Of a DNA stretch of 64,000 nucleotides, positions 1 to 8,424 are shown piece after piece. The DNA comes from an uncultured Dyadobacter sp. Lineage in GTDB: Bacteria; Bacteroidota; Bacteroidia; Cytophagales; Spirosomataceae. Below the pieces are notes generated by a model. It did no database searches and was not told the DNA's origin. It was given only the letters and a program-made list of their open reading frames with translations. The stretch lies in contig NZ_CAMLSE010000016.1 in the NCBI RefSeq assembly GCF_946482605.1, positions 128,527-192,526 of the forward strand, read 5' to 3'. Each line of letters opens with the position of its first letter. The first letter of the stretch is position 1. Position numbers and translations under genes: made by a program.

Positions 1-1
1 C

Positions 2-1921
2 AATACCAAACGCGTGTGGCGGTACGATACCCGCGGCGATTACTGGGTGTATGACCTGACCGCCAAAACGCTGAAACAACTCGGGAAAGGTTTGCCGGAA
101 TCGTCGCTGATGTTTGCCAAATTTTCACCCGACGGAAAAAAAGTCGCGTATGTGAGCAAGCATAATGTGTATGTGGAAGATCTCGCCAGCAATGCTGTCA
201 AGCAACTGACACCCGATGGCACCGACAGGGTGATCAATGGCACTTTCGATTGGGTTTACGAGGAGGAATTCGACTGCCGCGACGGCTTTCGTTGGAGTGA
301 CGACAGCAAATCGATCGCCTATTGGCAGCTCGACGCCCGCAAGATCCGCAACTTCCTGATGATCAATACCACGGATTCCATTTATTCATTTAATGTGCCG
401 GTCGAATATCCCAAAGTGGGCGAGACGCCGTCACCTTACAAAATCGGCGTGGTCGACATTGCTTCGGCGCAGACGAAATGGATGAATATTCCGGGTGATC
501 CGCAGAATACCTACGTGCCGCGCATGGAATGGTCGGGAATGGCCAACGAGCTGGTGATCCAGCAGCTGAACCGCAAGCAGAACGAGAGCACCTTGTTTTA
601 CATTAATACCGCCGACGGAAGCACAAAGCCGTTTTACACCGAAAAGGACGAAGCCTGGATCGACATCAAGAGCCGCTGGGAAAATGATCCGATGGGCTGG
701 GACTGGATCAACGGAGGTAAGGAATTTTTGTGGGTTAGTGAAAAAGACGGATGGCGCCATACCTATCGCATTAGCCGCGATGGCAAAAAGGAAACGCTCA
801 TCACGGCGGGCAATTTCGACATGATCAATCCCGTCCGCATCGACGAGAAGAACAATGCCTATTATTTCATGGCCTCGCCGGACAATGCGACGCAAAGTTA
901 TTTGTACAAAACGTCGCTCGACGGCAAAGGTACGCCGGTACGCATTACCCCGGCGGATCAGGCTGGCACGCACGCTTACGACATTTCGCCGCTGGCCAAA
1001 TTCGGACGTCATCAGTTTTCGAATGCCAAGACATCCCCGTTGGTAGAATGGATTTCGCTGCCTAAACACGCATCCATTGATCCGAATAATTCTATCGCAC
1101 AGTCGAAAGACAAGATCAATTCGTCCAAAGCGAACATCGAGTTCTTCAAGGTAAAAACCGACGAAGGCGTGGAAATCGACGCGTGGATGGTGAAACCTAC
1201 CAATTTCGATGCGACCAAAAAGTACCCGATCGTTTATATGGTTTATGGCGAAGCGGCCGGGAGCACCGTGAAAGACGTTTGGGGAACCGGAAGGAACCGT
1301 TTGTATGCTGGCAGCATGGCCGACGACGGCTACATTTATGCTTCTATGGACAACCGCGGAACGCCTTCACCGAAAGGATCGAAATGGCGGAAGGCGATTT
1401 ACCGCAACATCGGCCGCATTAATATCAAAGATATGGACGGCGCTGCAACTGCCATGTTCAAACAATTCGCATTCATCGACACCAGTCGCGTGGCGGTGCA
1501 TGGTTGGAGCGGCGGAGGTTCATCGACGTTAAACCTGCTGTTCCAGTATCCGCAGCATTTCAAAACCGGCATTGCCGTAGCCGCTGTGGCCAACCAGCTC
1601 ACTTACGACAACATTTACCAGGAGCGCTATATGGGCATTCCGCAGGAGAACCGCGAGGATTTTGTGAAGGGTTCACCGATTACTTATGCTAAAAACCTGC
1701 GTGGTAACCTGCTTTATATCCATGGCACAGGTGATGATAATGTGCATTACCAGAATGCCGAAATGCTGGTCAATGAGTTGATCAGGGCTAATAAGGTGTT
1801 TCAGTTTATGCCTTACCCGAACCGATCGCATAGCATTTCCGAAGGCGAAGGCACGTCGCGGCATTTGCAATCATTGTTTACCGATTATTTGAAGAAAAAC
1901 TGCCCTCCGGGAGCCAGATAA
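2..1921 (+). CDS. S9 family serine peptidase, dipeptidyl-peptidase IV type (5' partial)
   Basis: Prolyl-specific secreted or periplasmic exopeptidase that removes dipeptides from peptide N-termini. The frame is open through the left window edge (base 2 reads Asn-Thr-Lys-Arg before the GTG at 14), so the signal peptide and first propeller blades are missing. Visible are the DPP-IV beta-propeller, with the double-Glu motif DWVYEEEF that binds the substrate amino terminus, and a C-terminal alpha/beta hydrolase domain. The nucleophile motif is GWSGGG (Ser codon 1508-1510), the acidic residue lies in GTGDDNVH (codons from 1733), and the His is in NRSHS (codon 1829). The stop overlaps the start of the next gene by one base (TAATG), implying translational coupling. 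The family is clear; the exact substrate is not. Confidence 0.93.
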   Translation, partial: NTKRVWRYDTRGDYWVYDLTAKTLKQLGKGLPESSLMFAKFSPDGKKVAYVSKHNVYVEDLASNAVKQLTPDGTDRVINGTFDWVYEEEFDCRDGFRWSDDSKSIAYWQLDARKIRNFLMINTTDSIYSFNVPVEYPKVGETPSPYKIGVVDIASAQTKWMNIPGDPQNTYVPRMEWSGMANELVIQQLNRKQNESTLFYINTADGSTKPFYTEKDEAWIDIKSRWENDPMGWDWINGGKEFLWVSEKDGWRHTYRISRDGKKETLITAGNFDMINPVRIDEKNNAYYFMASPDNATQSYLYKTSLDGKGTPVRITPADQAGTHAYDISPLAKFGRHQFSNAKTSPLVEWISLPKHASIDPNNSIAQSKDKINSSKANIEFFKVKTDEGVEIDAWMVKPTNFDATKKYPIVYMVYGEAAGSTVKDVWGTGRNRLYAGSMADDGYIYASMDNRGTPSPKGSKWRKAIYRNIGRINIKDMDGAATAMFKQFAFIDTSRVAVHGWSGGGSSTLNLLFQYPQHFKTGIAVAAVANQLTYDNIYQERYMGIPQENREDFVKGSPITYAKNLRGNLLYIHGTGDDNVHYQNAEMLVNELIRANKVFQFMPYPNRSHSISEGEGTSRHLQSLFTDYLKKNCPPGAR

Positions 1922-2667
1922 TGTTAGGAAAGCTATTATGTACAATGGGCCTAGCGGGGTTGATCCCGCTCGGCTGCCCCGCGCAGATCAGCGAAGGAAC
2001 GAAACAGAGCATTGCCACAGGAAAAGGCCTCAATGTCCCGAGATCAGGTGTTTTCTGGTCTTCTCCGACGGACGCTTCGGGCGTAGTGGGAGATTTTTAC
2101 ATCGATTCACTCTGGCGTGAGGGCGGTGTGAAGCTGCTGAAGCCGGTCGCGCAGATCGGCGGCGAGGAATCGGATACCATTGCGGGAATCCAGATGCGTT
2201 ATAATGTACTCAACGACGAGCTGGAAGTGTTGGCAGGTGCGACAAAAAGGGACATCAGGGTAATTCGTGGCAGCCAGTTGAAAACTTTTAAGACCAACAA
2301 TGGCTCTGCCCCGGTAGAATACGTTAATCTTGCGAGTCACGATCCCAAGGGAGAATTGAAAGGTTTTGGTGCGGTAGTAGCTCCGGGGAAGCTCACATTG
2401 GTAAGAGCTTATAAACCACGGATTACCAAGCCGAATTACAACCCAGGGTTTGCGACAGGGGAAAAGAACACGGTCGTCCGTCTTGTGACGGACTATTACC
2501 TTCTTTCTGCATCGGGTGCGCAAAAGGTCAGTTTAAGCAAAAAGGCGCTGCTGCCGCTGATGACCGATAAAAAGGCGCAGATAGATCAGTATGTGAAAGA
2601 GCATGACCCGGATTTCAAGGACGAAACACAGGTGGCCGAACTCATCCGGTTCTACAACGGCAAATAG
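1921..2667 (+). CDS. Secreted protein of unknown function
   Basis: 248 residues. I do not recognise a named domain. The N-terminus is short, hydrophobic and ends near PLGCPAQ, which fits a Sec signal peptide (the Cys is possible but not a good lipobox). The mature part looks beta-rich. The C-terminal 45 residues, with SLSKKALLPLM followed by an acidic/Lys stretch and IRFYNGK, resemble the tail of other Bacteroidota secreted proteins that end in an alpha-helical DKK...VKE segment. The ATG overlaps the stop of the upstream S9 peptidase by one base, so the two are probably made together and may share a location or a peptide-processing role (inference). A strong hairpin follows directly after the stop. 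Confidence 0.75.
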   Translation: MLGKLLCTMGLAGLIPLGCPAQISEGTKQSIATGKGLNVPRSGVFWSSPTDASGVVGDFYIDSLWREGGVKLLKPVAQIGGEESDTIAGIQMRYNVLNDELEVLAGATKRDIRVIRGSQLKTFKTNNGSAPVEYVNLASHDPKGELKGFGAVVAPGKLTLVRAYKPRITKPNYNPGFATGEKNTVVRLVTDYYLLSASGAQKVSLSKKALLPLMTDKKAQIDQYVKEHDPDFKDETQVAELIRFYNGK

Positions 2668-2668
2668 C

Positions 2669-2703
2669 AAAAAGGCCTCCGGGAGCACTCCGGAGGCCTT
2701 TTT
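2669..2703. terminator. Bidirectional intrinsic terminator
   Basis: A perfect 14-bp inverted repeat (2669-2682 and 2690-2703; GGCCTCCGG core) with a 7-nt loop has an A-run on one side and a T-run on the other. It lies between the convergent secreted-protein gene and the M28 peptidase gene and can serve both strands. Confidence 0.9.
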
Positions 2704-2722
2704 GCTACTTTTTACAGCCATA

Positions 2723-4243
2723 TTACTTTCCGTATAACTTCTTCGCCGCAGGCTCGTACTTGTCACCCGCGCTCCATTGCGGTGCCGTTTTACGATCGGC
2801 GATCAGTCGCGTGGCATAGGTGTACGCCTGACTGAATTTCAAGAGGTAATTAAAGTCGATCGTCTCGGGATTGTCGGTTACCTGGTGATAGTTTTTCATG
2901 ATATCGCCATTGAATTCCTTGAAACCGGGAGTGAATGTCGGTGCGGGAACCCCTTCTTTGGCAAAACTCACATTATCCGACCGGTCGAAAAGTCCCTGCT
3001 CCGGTGACGGATCGGCGAAGATGCCCAGGCCAAATGCTTTGCAAGCGGTTTCAATTTCGGCGCGTGCGCCGGTACGGTCGAGACCCATAACCGATACGAT
3101 CGTCGTATCGTTATAGCCCGCGCCGTCGGAATTCATATTAAAAATGCATTTGTTCAAAGGCATAATCGGGTGTGAAGCGTAGTATTTGCTGCCTAATAAG
3201 CCTACTTCCTCGCCTGTAAGCGCCACGAGAACAATCGAACGTTTTGGTGGGTTTTTAGCCAAAGCTTCCGCCGCGGTGAGCAATGCGGTTACCCCAAATG
3301 CATTGTCGCGCGCGCCGTTAAAAATGCTGTCCTCGGGTGTGTACGTCTGCCCCCCTTGCTTGCCTACGCCCACGTGGTCATAATGCGCGGAGAGCAGGAT
3401 GTACTCTTCTTTCAGCTTAGGATCGGTGCCGGAAATGTAGCCGGCCACATTGTAGCTGTAAATCGGTTTGGCAACCCTTCCCGAGGTTTTAAAAGTAACC
3501 TCTTTCACACCACGCAATGCACGCGCAAACCTGGCTTCTTTACCATTTACCCAGGCATGCGGAATCGTTTTGGCGGCAGAACCCTCTGCAAGTGCTATTT
3601 TCTCTCCTCCAAAAAACTTGCTTACCACATTCCAGGGCACAGGCGCATTGAAAAGCTCGATGACCGCGATGGCGCCTTTGTCCATCGCTATTTTACGCTT
3701 ATCGGCAGAAGTAGCGAAAATTTCCGAAGGGGTTTGCGTTTCCGGCGTGCCGCTTTCTACCAATACAATTTTACCCTTCACATCCAAACCTTTGTAATCG
3801 TCCCAACTCTTGGCTGCATTTTCCAGACCAAAGCTTGCATACACGATCGGCGCTTTCAGGTCGACGGCTTCTCCGCTCATGAGCAGCCAATCGGTTCCGC
3901 TTTTCATGATTTCGGCATCTGCGGCAATTTCGCCGGTGCCATTAGCACCCATTTTTTCAAACGGTACACGCTGGAAATAGCTGGATGTACCGGTTTCCGT
4001 ATTGCCCGGTACCGGCACGACGCCCATTTTGCGGAACTGTTCTGCCACGTAGCGGGCCGCTACAAAATTCCCCTGCTCGCCTGTGCGTCTGCCCATGAGC
4101 TCGTCGCCAGCCAGAAAGCGTATATGAGCCTCGGTTTCCGATTTTTTGACTTGAAACTCAGGCAATGAAGAAGTTTTTTTCTGCGCATCGGCCGGCAGCG
4201 CAAAAGCCAGGCCGAGCGGCAACAGGAGGAAAGGTAGTTTCAT
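2723..4243 (-). CDS. M28 family zinc metallopeptidase (aminopeptidase-like) with PA domain
   Basis: 506 residues with a Sec signal peptide cleaved near ALPADA-Q. A protease-associated (PA) insert spans about residues 120-260 (LDVKGKIVLVESG), followed by the di-zinc catalytic domain. Metal ligands and catalytic residues of family M28 can be placed: H287 in AHYDH, D313 in GARDNAFG (the bridging Asp; the usual preceding Asp is Arg here), E345-E346 in TGEEVG, D373 in NMNSDGAG and H453 in NYHQVTDNPE. It probably removes N-terminal residues from peptides in the periplasm or outside the cell, like the neighbouring S9 peptidase. Downstream of hemB on the same strand, but a terminator-like hairpin separates them. 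Confidence 0.92.
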   Translation of the reverse strand: MKLPFLLLPLGLAFALPADAQKKTSSLPEFQVKKSETEAHIRFLAGDELMGRRTGEQGNFVAARYVAEQFRKMGVVPVPGNTETGTSSYFQRVPFEKMGANGTGEIAADAEIMKSGTDWLLMSGEAVDLKAPIVYASFGLENAAKSWDDYKGLDVKGKIVLVESGTPETQTPSEIFATSADKRKIAMDKGAIAVIELFNAPVPWNVVSKFFGGEKIALAEGSAAKTIPHAWVNGKEARFARALRGVKEVTFKTSGRVAKPIYSYNVAGYISGTDPKLKEEYILLSAHYDHVGVGKQGGQTYTPEDSIFNGARDNAFGVTALLTAAEALAKNPPKRSIVLVALTGEEVGLLGSKYYASHPIMPLNKCIFNMNSDGAGYNDTTIVSVMGLDRTGARAEIETACKAFGLGIFADPSPEQGLFDRSDNVSFAKEGVPAPTFTPGFKEFNGDIMKNYHQVTDNPETIDFNYLLKFSQAYTYATRLIADRKTAPQWSAGDKYEPAAKKLYGK

Positions 4244-4261
4244 GACTGTTTTGTGATGATT

Positions 4262-4308
4262 TTAAAAACAAAATGTGAAGACGTAAGATAATCAGACATC
4301 TTCACATT
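4262..4308 (-). terminator. Terminator-like hairpin after hemB
   Basis: A perfect 10-bp inverted repeat (AATGTGAAGA at 4272-4281, TCTTCACATT at 4299-4308). Read on the minus strand it is followed by TTTGTTTTTAAAA, as expected for intrinsic termination of hemB before the M28 gene. Confidence 0.7.
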
Positions 4309-4333
4309 CGTATGTTACAGAAATCGGAATTCG

Positions 4334-5317
4334 TTACCGCTTGTTAAGTATCACTGCTGCTTCTTTCGCGAAATAGGTCAGGATACATTTAGCTCCTGCG
4401 CGACGGATGCTTGTAAGCACTTCCATCATCGCCCGGTCACCATCGAGCCAGCCATTCAATGCGGCGGCTTTGATCATCGCATATTCGCCTGAGACGTTGT
4501 AGGCGGCGACTGGAATATCAAAATTTTCATCCAGCAAACGGATGATGTCAAGGTACGACAATGCCGGTTTGACCATCAGCATATCCGCGCCTTCGTCAAA
4601 ATCAAGCTGCGCTTCCAGAAGTGCTTCGCGTTTGTTGGCAGGGTTCATCTGGTAGGTTTTTTTATCGCCGAATTTCGGTGCCGACTCCAGTGCGTCGCGG
4701 AATGGGCCGTAGAATGCGCTGGCATATTTGGCAGAATACGACATAATGCTCACATCGGTAAACCCGTGCGCATCGAGGTGTTTCCTTATATACCCTACAC
4801 GGCCGTCCATCATATCGCTCGGGCCGAGGATATCGGCACCCGCTCTGGCCTGGGCCAGGGACATGTTTGCCAGGATTTCCAGCGTCGCGTCGTTCAGGAT
4901 CCTGCCGTTCTCAACCAGGCCGTCGTGTCCGTCGGAACTGTACGGATCCATAGCCACGTCGGTCATGATCACGAGCTCCGGATATCTTTCTTTTATGGCT
5001 GTAATGGCTTTCAGATAGAAGGTATCCTCGCGATAGCTTTCCGAAGCGACGCGGTCTTTTTTGCTTTCAGGATAATTGGGGAACAGGTCAATGGCGCGGA
5101 TACCCAGCTCGGTAACCTCTTTGAGCTCTTCCAGAAGATTGTCCAGGGAATAGCGGTAAATGCCCGGCATCGACTTGATCTCCGTTTGCTGCCGGGTACC
5201 TTCGACAACAAACATGGGGTAAATGAAATCGGAAACCTGCAATACGGTTTCCTGGACCAGCTCTCTGACACCGGCGGATTTTCTATTGCGTCTGGGACGA
5301 CGGGATAATGGGATCAT
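4334..5317 (-). CDS. hemB: Delta-aminolevulinic acid dehydratase (porphobilinogen synthase)
   Basis: 327 residues, full length for the family. Condenses two 5-aminolevulinate molecules to porphobilinogen in cytosolic haem biosynthesis. The two active-site lysines are K197 (in SAKYAS) and K250 (in MVKPAL). The metal loop reads DVAMDPYSSDGHDG (from D120), so the cysteine triad of zinc-type enzymes is replaced by Ala/Asp. This marks it as a magnesium- (or potassium-) dependent type by family knowledge. The basic Arg-rich N-terminal arm is typical of the octameric enzyme. No other haem genes are adjacent; the upstream gene is an orphan response regulator 145 bases away. Confidence 0.97.
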   Translation of the reverse strand: MIPLSRRPRRNRKSAGVRELVQETVLQVSDFIYPMFVVEGTRQQTEIKSMPGIYRYSLDNLLEELKEVTELGIRAIDLFPNYPESKKDRVASESYREDTFYLKAITAIKERYPELVIMTDVAMDPYSSDGHDGLVENGRILNDATLEILANMSLAQARAGADILGPSDMMDGRVGYIRKHLDAHGFTDVSIMSYSAKYASAFYGPFRDALESAPKFGDKKTYQMNPANKREALLEAQLDFDEGADMLMVKPALSYLDIIRLLDENFDIPVAAYNVSGEYAMIKAAALNGWLDGDRAMMEVLTSIRRAGAKCILTYFAKEAAVILNKR

Positions 5318-5377
5318 TTTGGCAATCGGCGATCGGCATTCGGCCGTCGGCTTTTTATGGGAAGCTTAAAGAAACAT

Positions 5378-5385
5378 CAAAACTA
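5378..5385 (-). promoter_or_regulatory. Possible -7 element for hemB
   Basis: On the minus strand the site reads TAGTTTTG, a full match to the Bacteroidota TAnnTTTG -7 box, about 60 bases before the hemB start. No good TTG is seen 19-21 bases upstream, so support is partial. Confidence 0.3.
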
Positions 5386-5462
5386 AAAACCACACAAAGA
5401 AAAAGAGAGTTTCCCAAACACGCCTTTTATACCTCGTCCTTCTTCCTTACCTCCTTGTCTGG

Positions 5463-6149
5463 TTATCCTACCATCAGCTTGAATCCTTCTCCATGCAGAT
5501 TCATGATCTGAATGGATGGGTCGTCCCGGAGGTATTTGCGTAGTTTGGTAATGTAAACATCCATACTTCTGGCATTGAAATAAGAATCATCTCCCCAGAT
5601 GGTTTTGAGGGCGAAACTTCGGCTGATGGGTTGGTTGAGGTTCTGGCAGAAAAGTTTCAGCAGCTCCGATTCCTTGCTGGTCAGGCGGGCGGATTTATCA
5701 TTGGTGGCGAGCTGCTGGTGGCTGTAATCGAAAGTATACTGGCCGATCTTGAAAACATTTGTCTCCTCGGGCTGATCGGTTTGCCGTTTGTAACGCCTCA
5801 GAATGGCCTCGATCCGCATTAGAAGCTCTTCGCGGTCAAATGGCTTCGTCACATAGTCATCGGCACCCACCCGGAAGCCCTGCATGGTGTCCTCTTTCAT
5901 GGATTTGGCCGTAAGGAAAATGATAGGTACATCCCTGCCGCTCATCCGGACTTCCTTTGCGAGGGAGAAGCCATCCTTTTTAGGCATCATCACATCGAAG
6001 ATGCACAGATCATATTCTTTGTCCACAAAATGCTGCCATCCCTTCTGTCCATCAGTAGCAAGGTCGGTAGGAAAGCCTTTATCTGTCAGATATTCCTGAA
6101 GAAGCATTCCAAGATTAGCGTCATCTTCAACGAGTAAGAGGTTGGGCAT
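5463..6149 (-). CDS. OmpR/PhoB-type response regulator
   Basis: 228 residues. N-terminal receiver domain with acidic pocket E8-D9-D10, phosphoacceptor D52 (IFDVMMP) and the conserved Lys in VTKPF. A C-terminal winged-helix DNA-binding domain follows (LTSKESELLKLFC through TKLRKYLRDDPSIQIMNLHGEGFKL). The C-terminal ending is like the RprY group of Bacteroidota. No histidine kinase gene is next to it: downstream is hemB, and upstream, divergent, is an alpha/beta hydrolase. It is therefore an orphan regulator whose kinase must be encoded elsewhere. The ATG at 6149 gives a start right at the receiver strand beta-1. Confidence 0.95.
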   Translation of the reverse strand: MPNLLLVEDDANLGMLLQEYLTDKGFPTDLATDGQKGWQHFVDKEYDLCIFDVMMPKKDGFSLAKEVRMSGRDVPIIFLTAKSMKEDTMQGFRVGADDYVTKPFDREELLMRIEAILRRYKRQTDQPEETNVFKIGQYTFDYSHQQLATNDKSARLTSKESELLKLFCQNLNQPISRSFALKTIWGDDSYFNARSMDVYITKLRKYLRDDPSIQIMNLHGEGFKLMVG

Positions 6150-6321
6150 TGGAAAAGAATGAATCGGTTAGGTTTGCAAGATACTCAATATGCAACCGCA
6201 GTGAATGGATGCAGGAATAACAGAAACTCAGAAAAATTGCTGAATGGTGACATCATGCGTAAATTAACCCGATAAAACTAGCGATCTTTCGTATCTCTGA
6301 AACCTTCATAACTCATAAAAA

Positions 6322-7341
6322 ATGTTAAAATTCATTCTCTGGGTTGCCGCGATCCTTGTGATCCTAGGTATCGTCTTTATATCTGGCCCCAAAGTACCGG
6401 AGGCCCGCCTCACACCGGTTCTGCCTACCGTTACCAGCGATCTGACGAGGCTGGAAGAAGAGGTCAACAGGACCGAAAGGGCCACGCCGCTGCTGAAACC
6501 CGATAATGAGGCACGCATTGTCTGGGCCAACGACAGCTTAAAGCAAAAGACAACTTACAGCATTGTATACATCCATGGCTTTGGTGCCAGCTGGGCCGAG
6601 GGTGATCCGATCCATAAAGACCTTGCACGGAAGTACGGAGCCAACCTGTACCTCGCGCGTATGCACGATGCCGGTATAGCCGATACGAATGCATTCGACG
6701 ATCTGACGCCGGCTAATTTCCTGACGGGTGCGAAAAGGGCATTAGCCATTGGAAAAGTGCTGGGTGACAGCGTGATCGTGATCGGGACGTCGGCAGGCGG
6801 CCTGTTGTCGGTATATCTTGCCGCCACGCATCCTGAAATCAAGGGGCTGGTGCTCTATTCACCCTGCATGGCCATCGCCAACCCTGCTATGAAGCTGGTT
6901 ACAGGCCCATGGGGGCAGCAAATCCTGCATAAGGCAATGGGGACACACAATATGGGAAAGGATTCCATTCCGGAGCAGGCACAGTTCTGGCTGCAGGGAT
7001 ATCATACCAACGGGCTGACCACATTGCAACAAATGATCGATGCTATTGCAAAGCCTGAGATTTATGCGGAAGTTAAAATGCCTGTGTTCGTAGGCTACTA
7101 TTATAAGAATGATAAGGAACAGGACAAGGTCGTATCGGTGAAGGCAATCCGCGAGATGTTTGCAGGCCTCGGTACGCCGACTGAGATGAAGGAAGAAAAG
7201 GCATTTCCCGAAAGCGGCGACCATGTAATTGGTTCACACTTACGGTCGAAGGACGTAAAAGGCGTGTACGAAGCAACAGACCGGTTTTTTCAGGAAAAGC
7301 TGCATCTGAAACCAGTAGAAAAGCTTGCTGTTCAACCTTGA
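6322..7341 (+). CDS. Membrane-anchored alpha/beta hydrolase
   Basis: 339 residues. An N-terminal hydrophobic helix (about residues 3-22) can act as an uncleaved anchor or signal peptide. The body is a serine hydrolase: HGFGASWAEGD is the oxyanion-type HG motif, GTSAGG holds the nucleophile, and the late GDHVIGSHL segment supplies the probable catalytic His. The pattern resembles carboxylesterase or monoacylglycerol-lipase-like proteins, but the substrate cannot be read from sequence. It is transcribed away from the response regulator, with 172 bases between the two starts, and ends about 115 bases before fabI. Confidence 0.85.
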   Translation: MLKFILWVAAILVILGIVFISGPKVPEARLTPVLPTVTSDLTRLEEEVNRTERATPLLKPDNEARIVWANDSLKQKTTYSIVYIHGFGASWAEGDPIHKDLARKYGANLYLARMHDAGIADTNAFDDLTPANFLTGAKRALAIGKVLGDSVIVIGTSAGGLLSVYLAATHPEIKGLVLYSPCMAIANPAMKLVTGPWGQQILHKAMGTHNMGKDSIPEQAQFWLQGYHTNGLTTLQQMIDAIAKPEIYAEVKMPVFVGYYYKNDKEQDKVVSVKAIREMFAGLGTPTEMKEEKAFPESGDHVIGSHLRSKDVKGVYEATDRFFQEKLHLKPVEKLAVQP

Positions 7342-7456
7342 CCTGATACCTGAACGGTGCCTGAAAGGCGGCGCTTGTGGTTAAACTTGCTAAAAATGCT
7401 TTACTTTGCCGGCTGGAACGGACATATCCTAATCAATCTACAATAGAAGGAAGAAC

Positions 7457-8281
7457 ATGGCTTACGGTTTATTAAAAGGAAAAAGAGGAATCATATCGGG
7501 CGCTCTGGACGAAAATTCCATTGCGTGGAAAATCGCGCTGAAAGCAAAGGAAGAAGGTGCTACGTTTGTTTTGACCAACGCTCCTATCGCCATGCGTATG
7601 GGTGCTATCAACGATCTGGCCAAGCAATGTGAAGCAGAGATCATTCCTGCTGACGCCACTTCCCTGGAAGATATCGAAAACCTTTTTACCAAATCGACCG
7701 AGATCCTGGGCGGCAAGATCGATTTCGTCCTGCACTCGATCGGCATGTCGCTCAATGTGCGCAAAGGCAAGTCGTACGGCGACCTGAACTACGACTGGTT
7801 TCAGAAGGGTGTAGACATCTCAGCACTTTCACTGCACAAGTTTTTGCAGGTAGCCGAGAAGCTCGACGCGATCAACGATTGGGGATCGGTTGTGGCATTA
7901 TCCTACATCGCGGCCCAGAGAACATATTCGTTTTACAGCGACATGGCGGAAGCGAAAGCCATGCTGGAAAGCATTGCGCGCAGCTATGGCTATCGCTATG
8001 GGAAAGCAAAAAATGTGCGTGTGAACACGATTTCACAGTCACCTACCAAAACGAAGGCGGGATCCGGTATCGAAGGATTTGACGCATTCTATGATTTTGC
8101 GGAAAAAATGAGCCCACTGGGCAATGCATCGGCAGATGATTGTGCGAACTATGCGATCACACTCTTCTCGGATCTGACGCGTTTTGTGACAATGCAGAAC
8201 CTGTACCATGATGGGGGCTATTCTTCAACCGGGATTTCCGAAGAGCTGGTCACCATGATCCAGCAGCAGCACCAGCAATAA
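7457..8281 (+). CDS. fabI: Enoyl-[acyl-carrier-protein] reductase (NADH)
   Basis: 274 residues. Catalyses the last reduction of each fatty-acid elongation round in the cytosol (type II FAS). SDR fold with the FabI-type nucleotide loop SGALDENSIAWKIA instead of the classical GxxxGxG, LHSIGMS after strand 4, and the FabI catalytic Tyr/Lys pair Y160-x6-K167 within SFYSDMAEAKAM. The SQSPTKTKAGSGI segment is the substrate-binding loop. The C-terminal Gln/His tail (QQQHQQ) is a small extension. It is the target class of triclosan and related inhibitors by family knowledge. A strong hairpin terminates it. Confidence 0.97.
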   Translation: MAYGLLKGKRGIISGALDENSIAWKIALKAKEEGATFVLTNAPIAMRMGAINDLAKQCEAEIIPADATSLEDIENLFTKSTEILGGKIDFVLHSIGMSLNVRKGKSYGDLNYDWFQKGVDISALSLHKFLQVAEKLDAINDWGSVVALSYIAAQRTYSFYSDMAEAKAMLESIARSYGYRYGKAKNVRVNTISQSPTKTKAGSGIEGFDAFYDFAEKMSPLGNASADDCANYAITLFSDLTRFVTMQNLYHDGGYSSTGISEELVTMIQQQHQQ

Positions 8282-8300
8282 CATGGCGATACAACATATT

Positions 8301-8340
8301 GAAAACCCTTCAAGGCACGCGTTTTGAAGGGTTTTCTTTT
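8301..8340 (+). terminator. Intrinsic terminator of fabI
   Basis: A 13-bp perfect inverted repeat (8301-8313 and 8324-8336; AACCCTTCAA core), 10-nt loop, followed by TTTT. Confidence 0.9.
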
Positions 8341-8424
8341 TGAACTAAAATAAATGCGCACAGCGTCCGTTTCGCGTTGTGTAATATTTGTGAACCAATT
8401 AGTTTCGCCAAATAATTTCAATAT

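Noticed and set aside
3356..4168. Long plus-strand open frame opposite the M28 peptidase
   Set aside because: The minus-strand frame has a signal peptide and all M28 motifs; the plus-strand product has no domain or start context.
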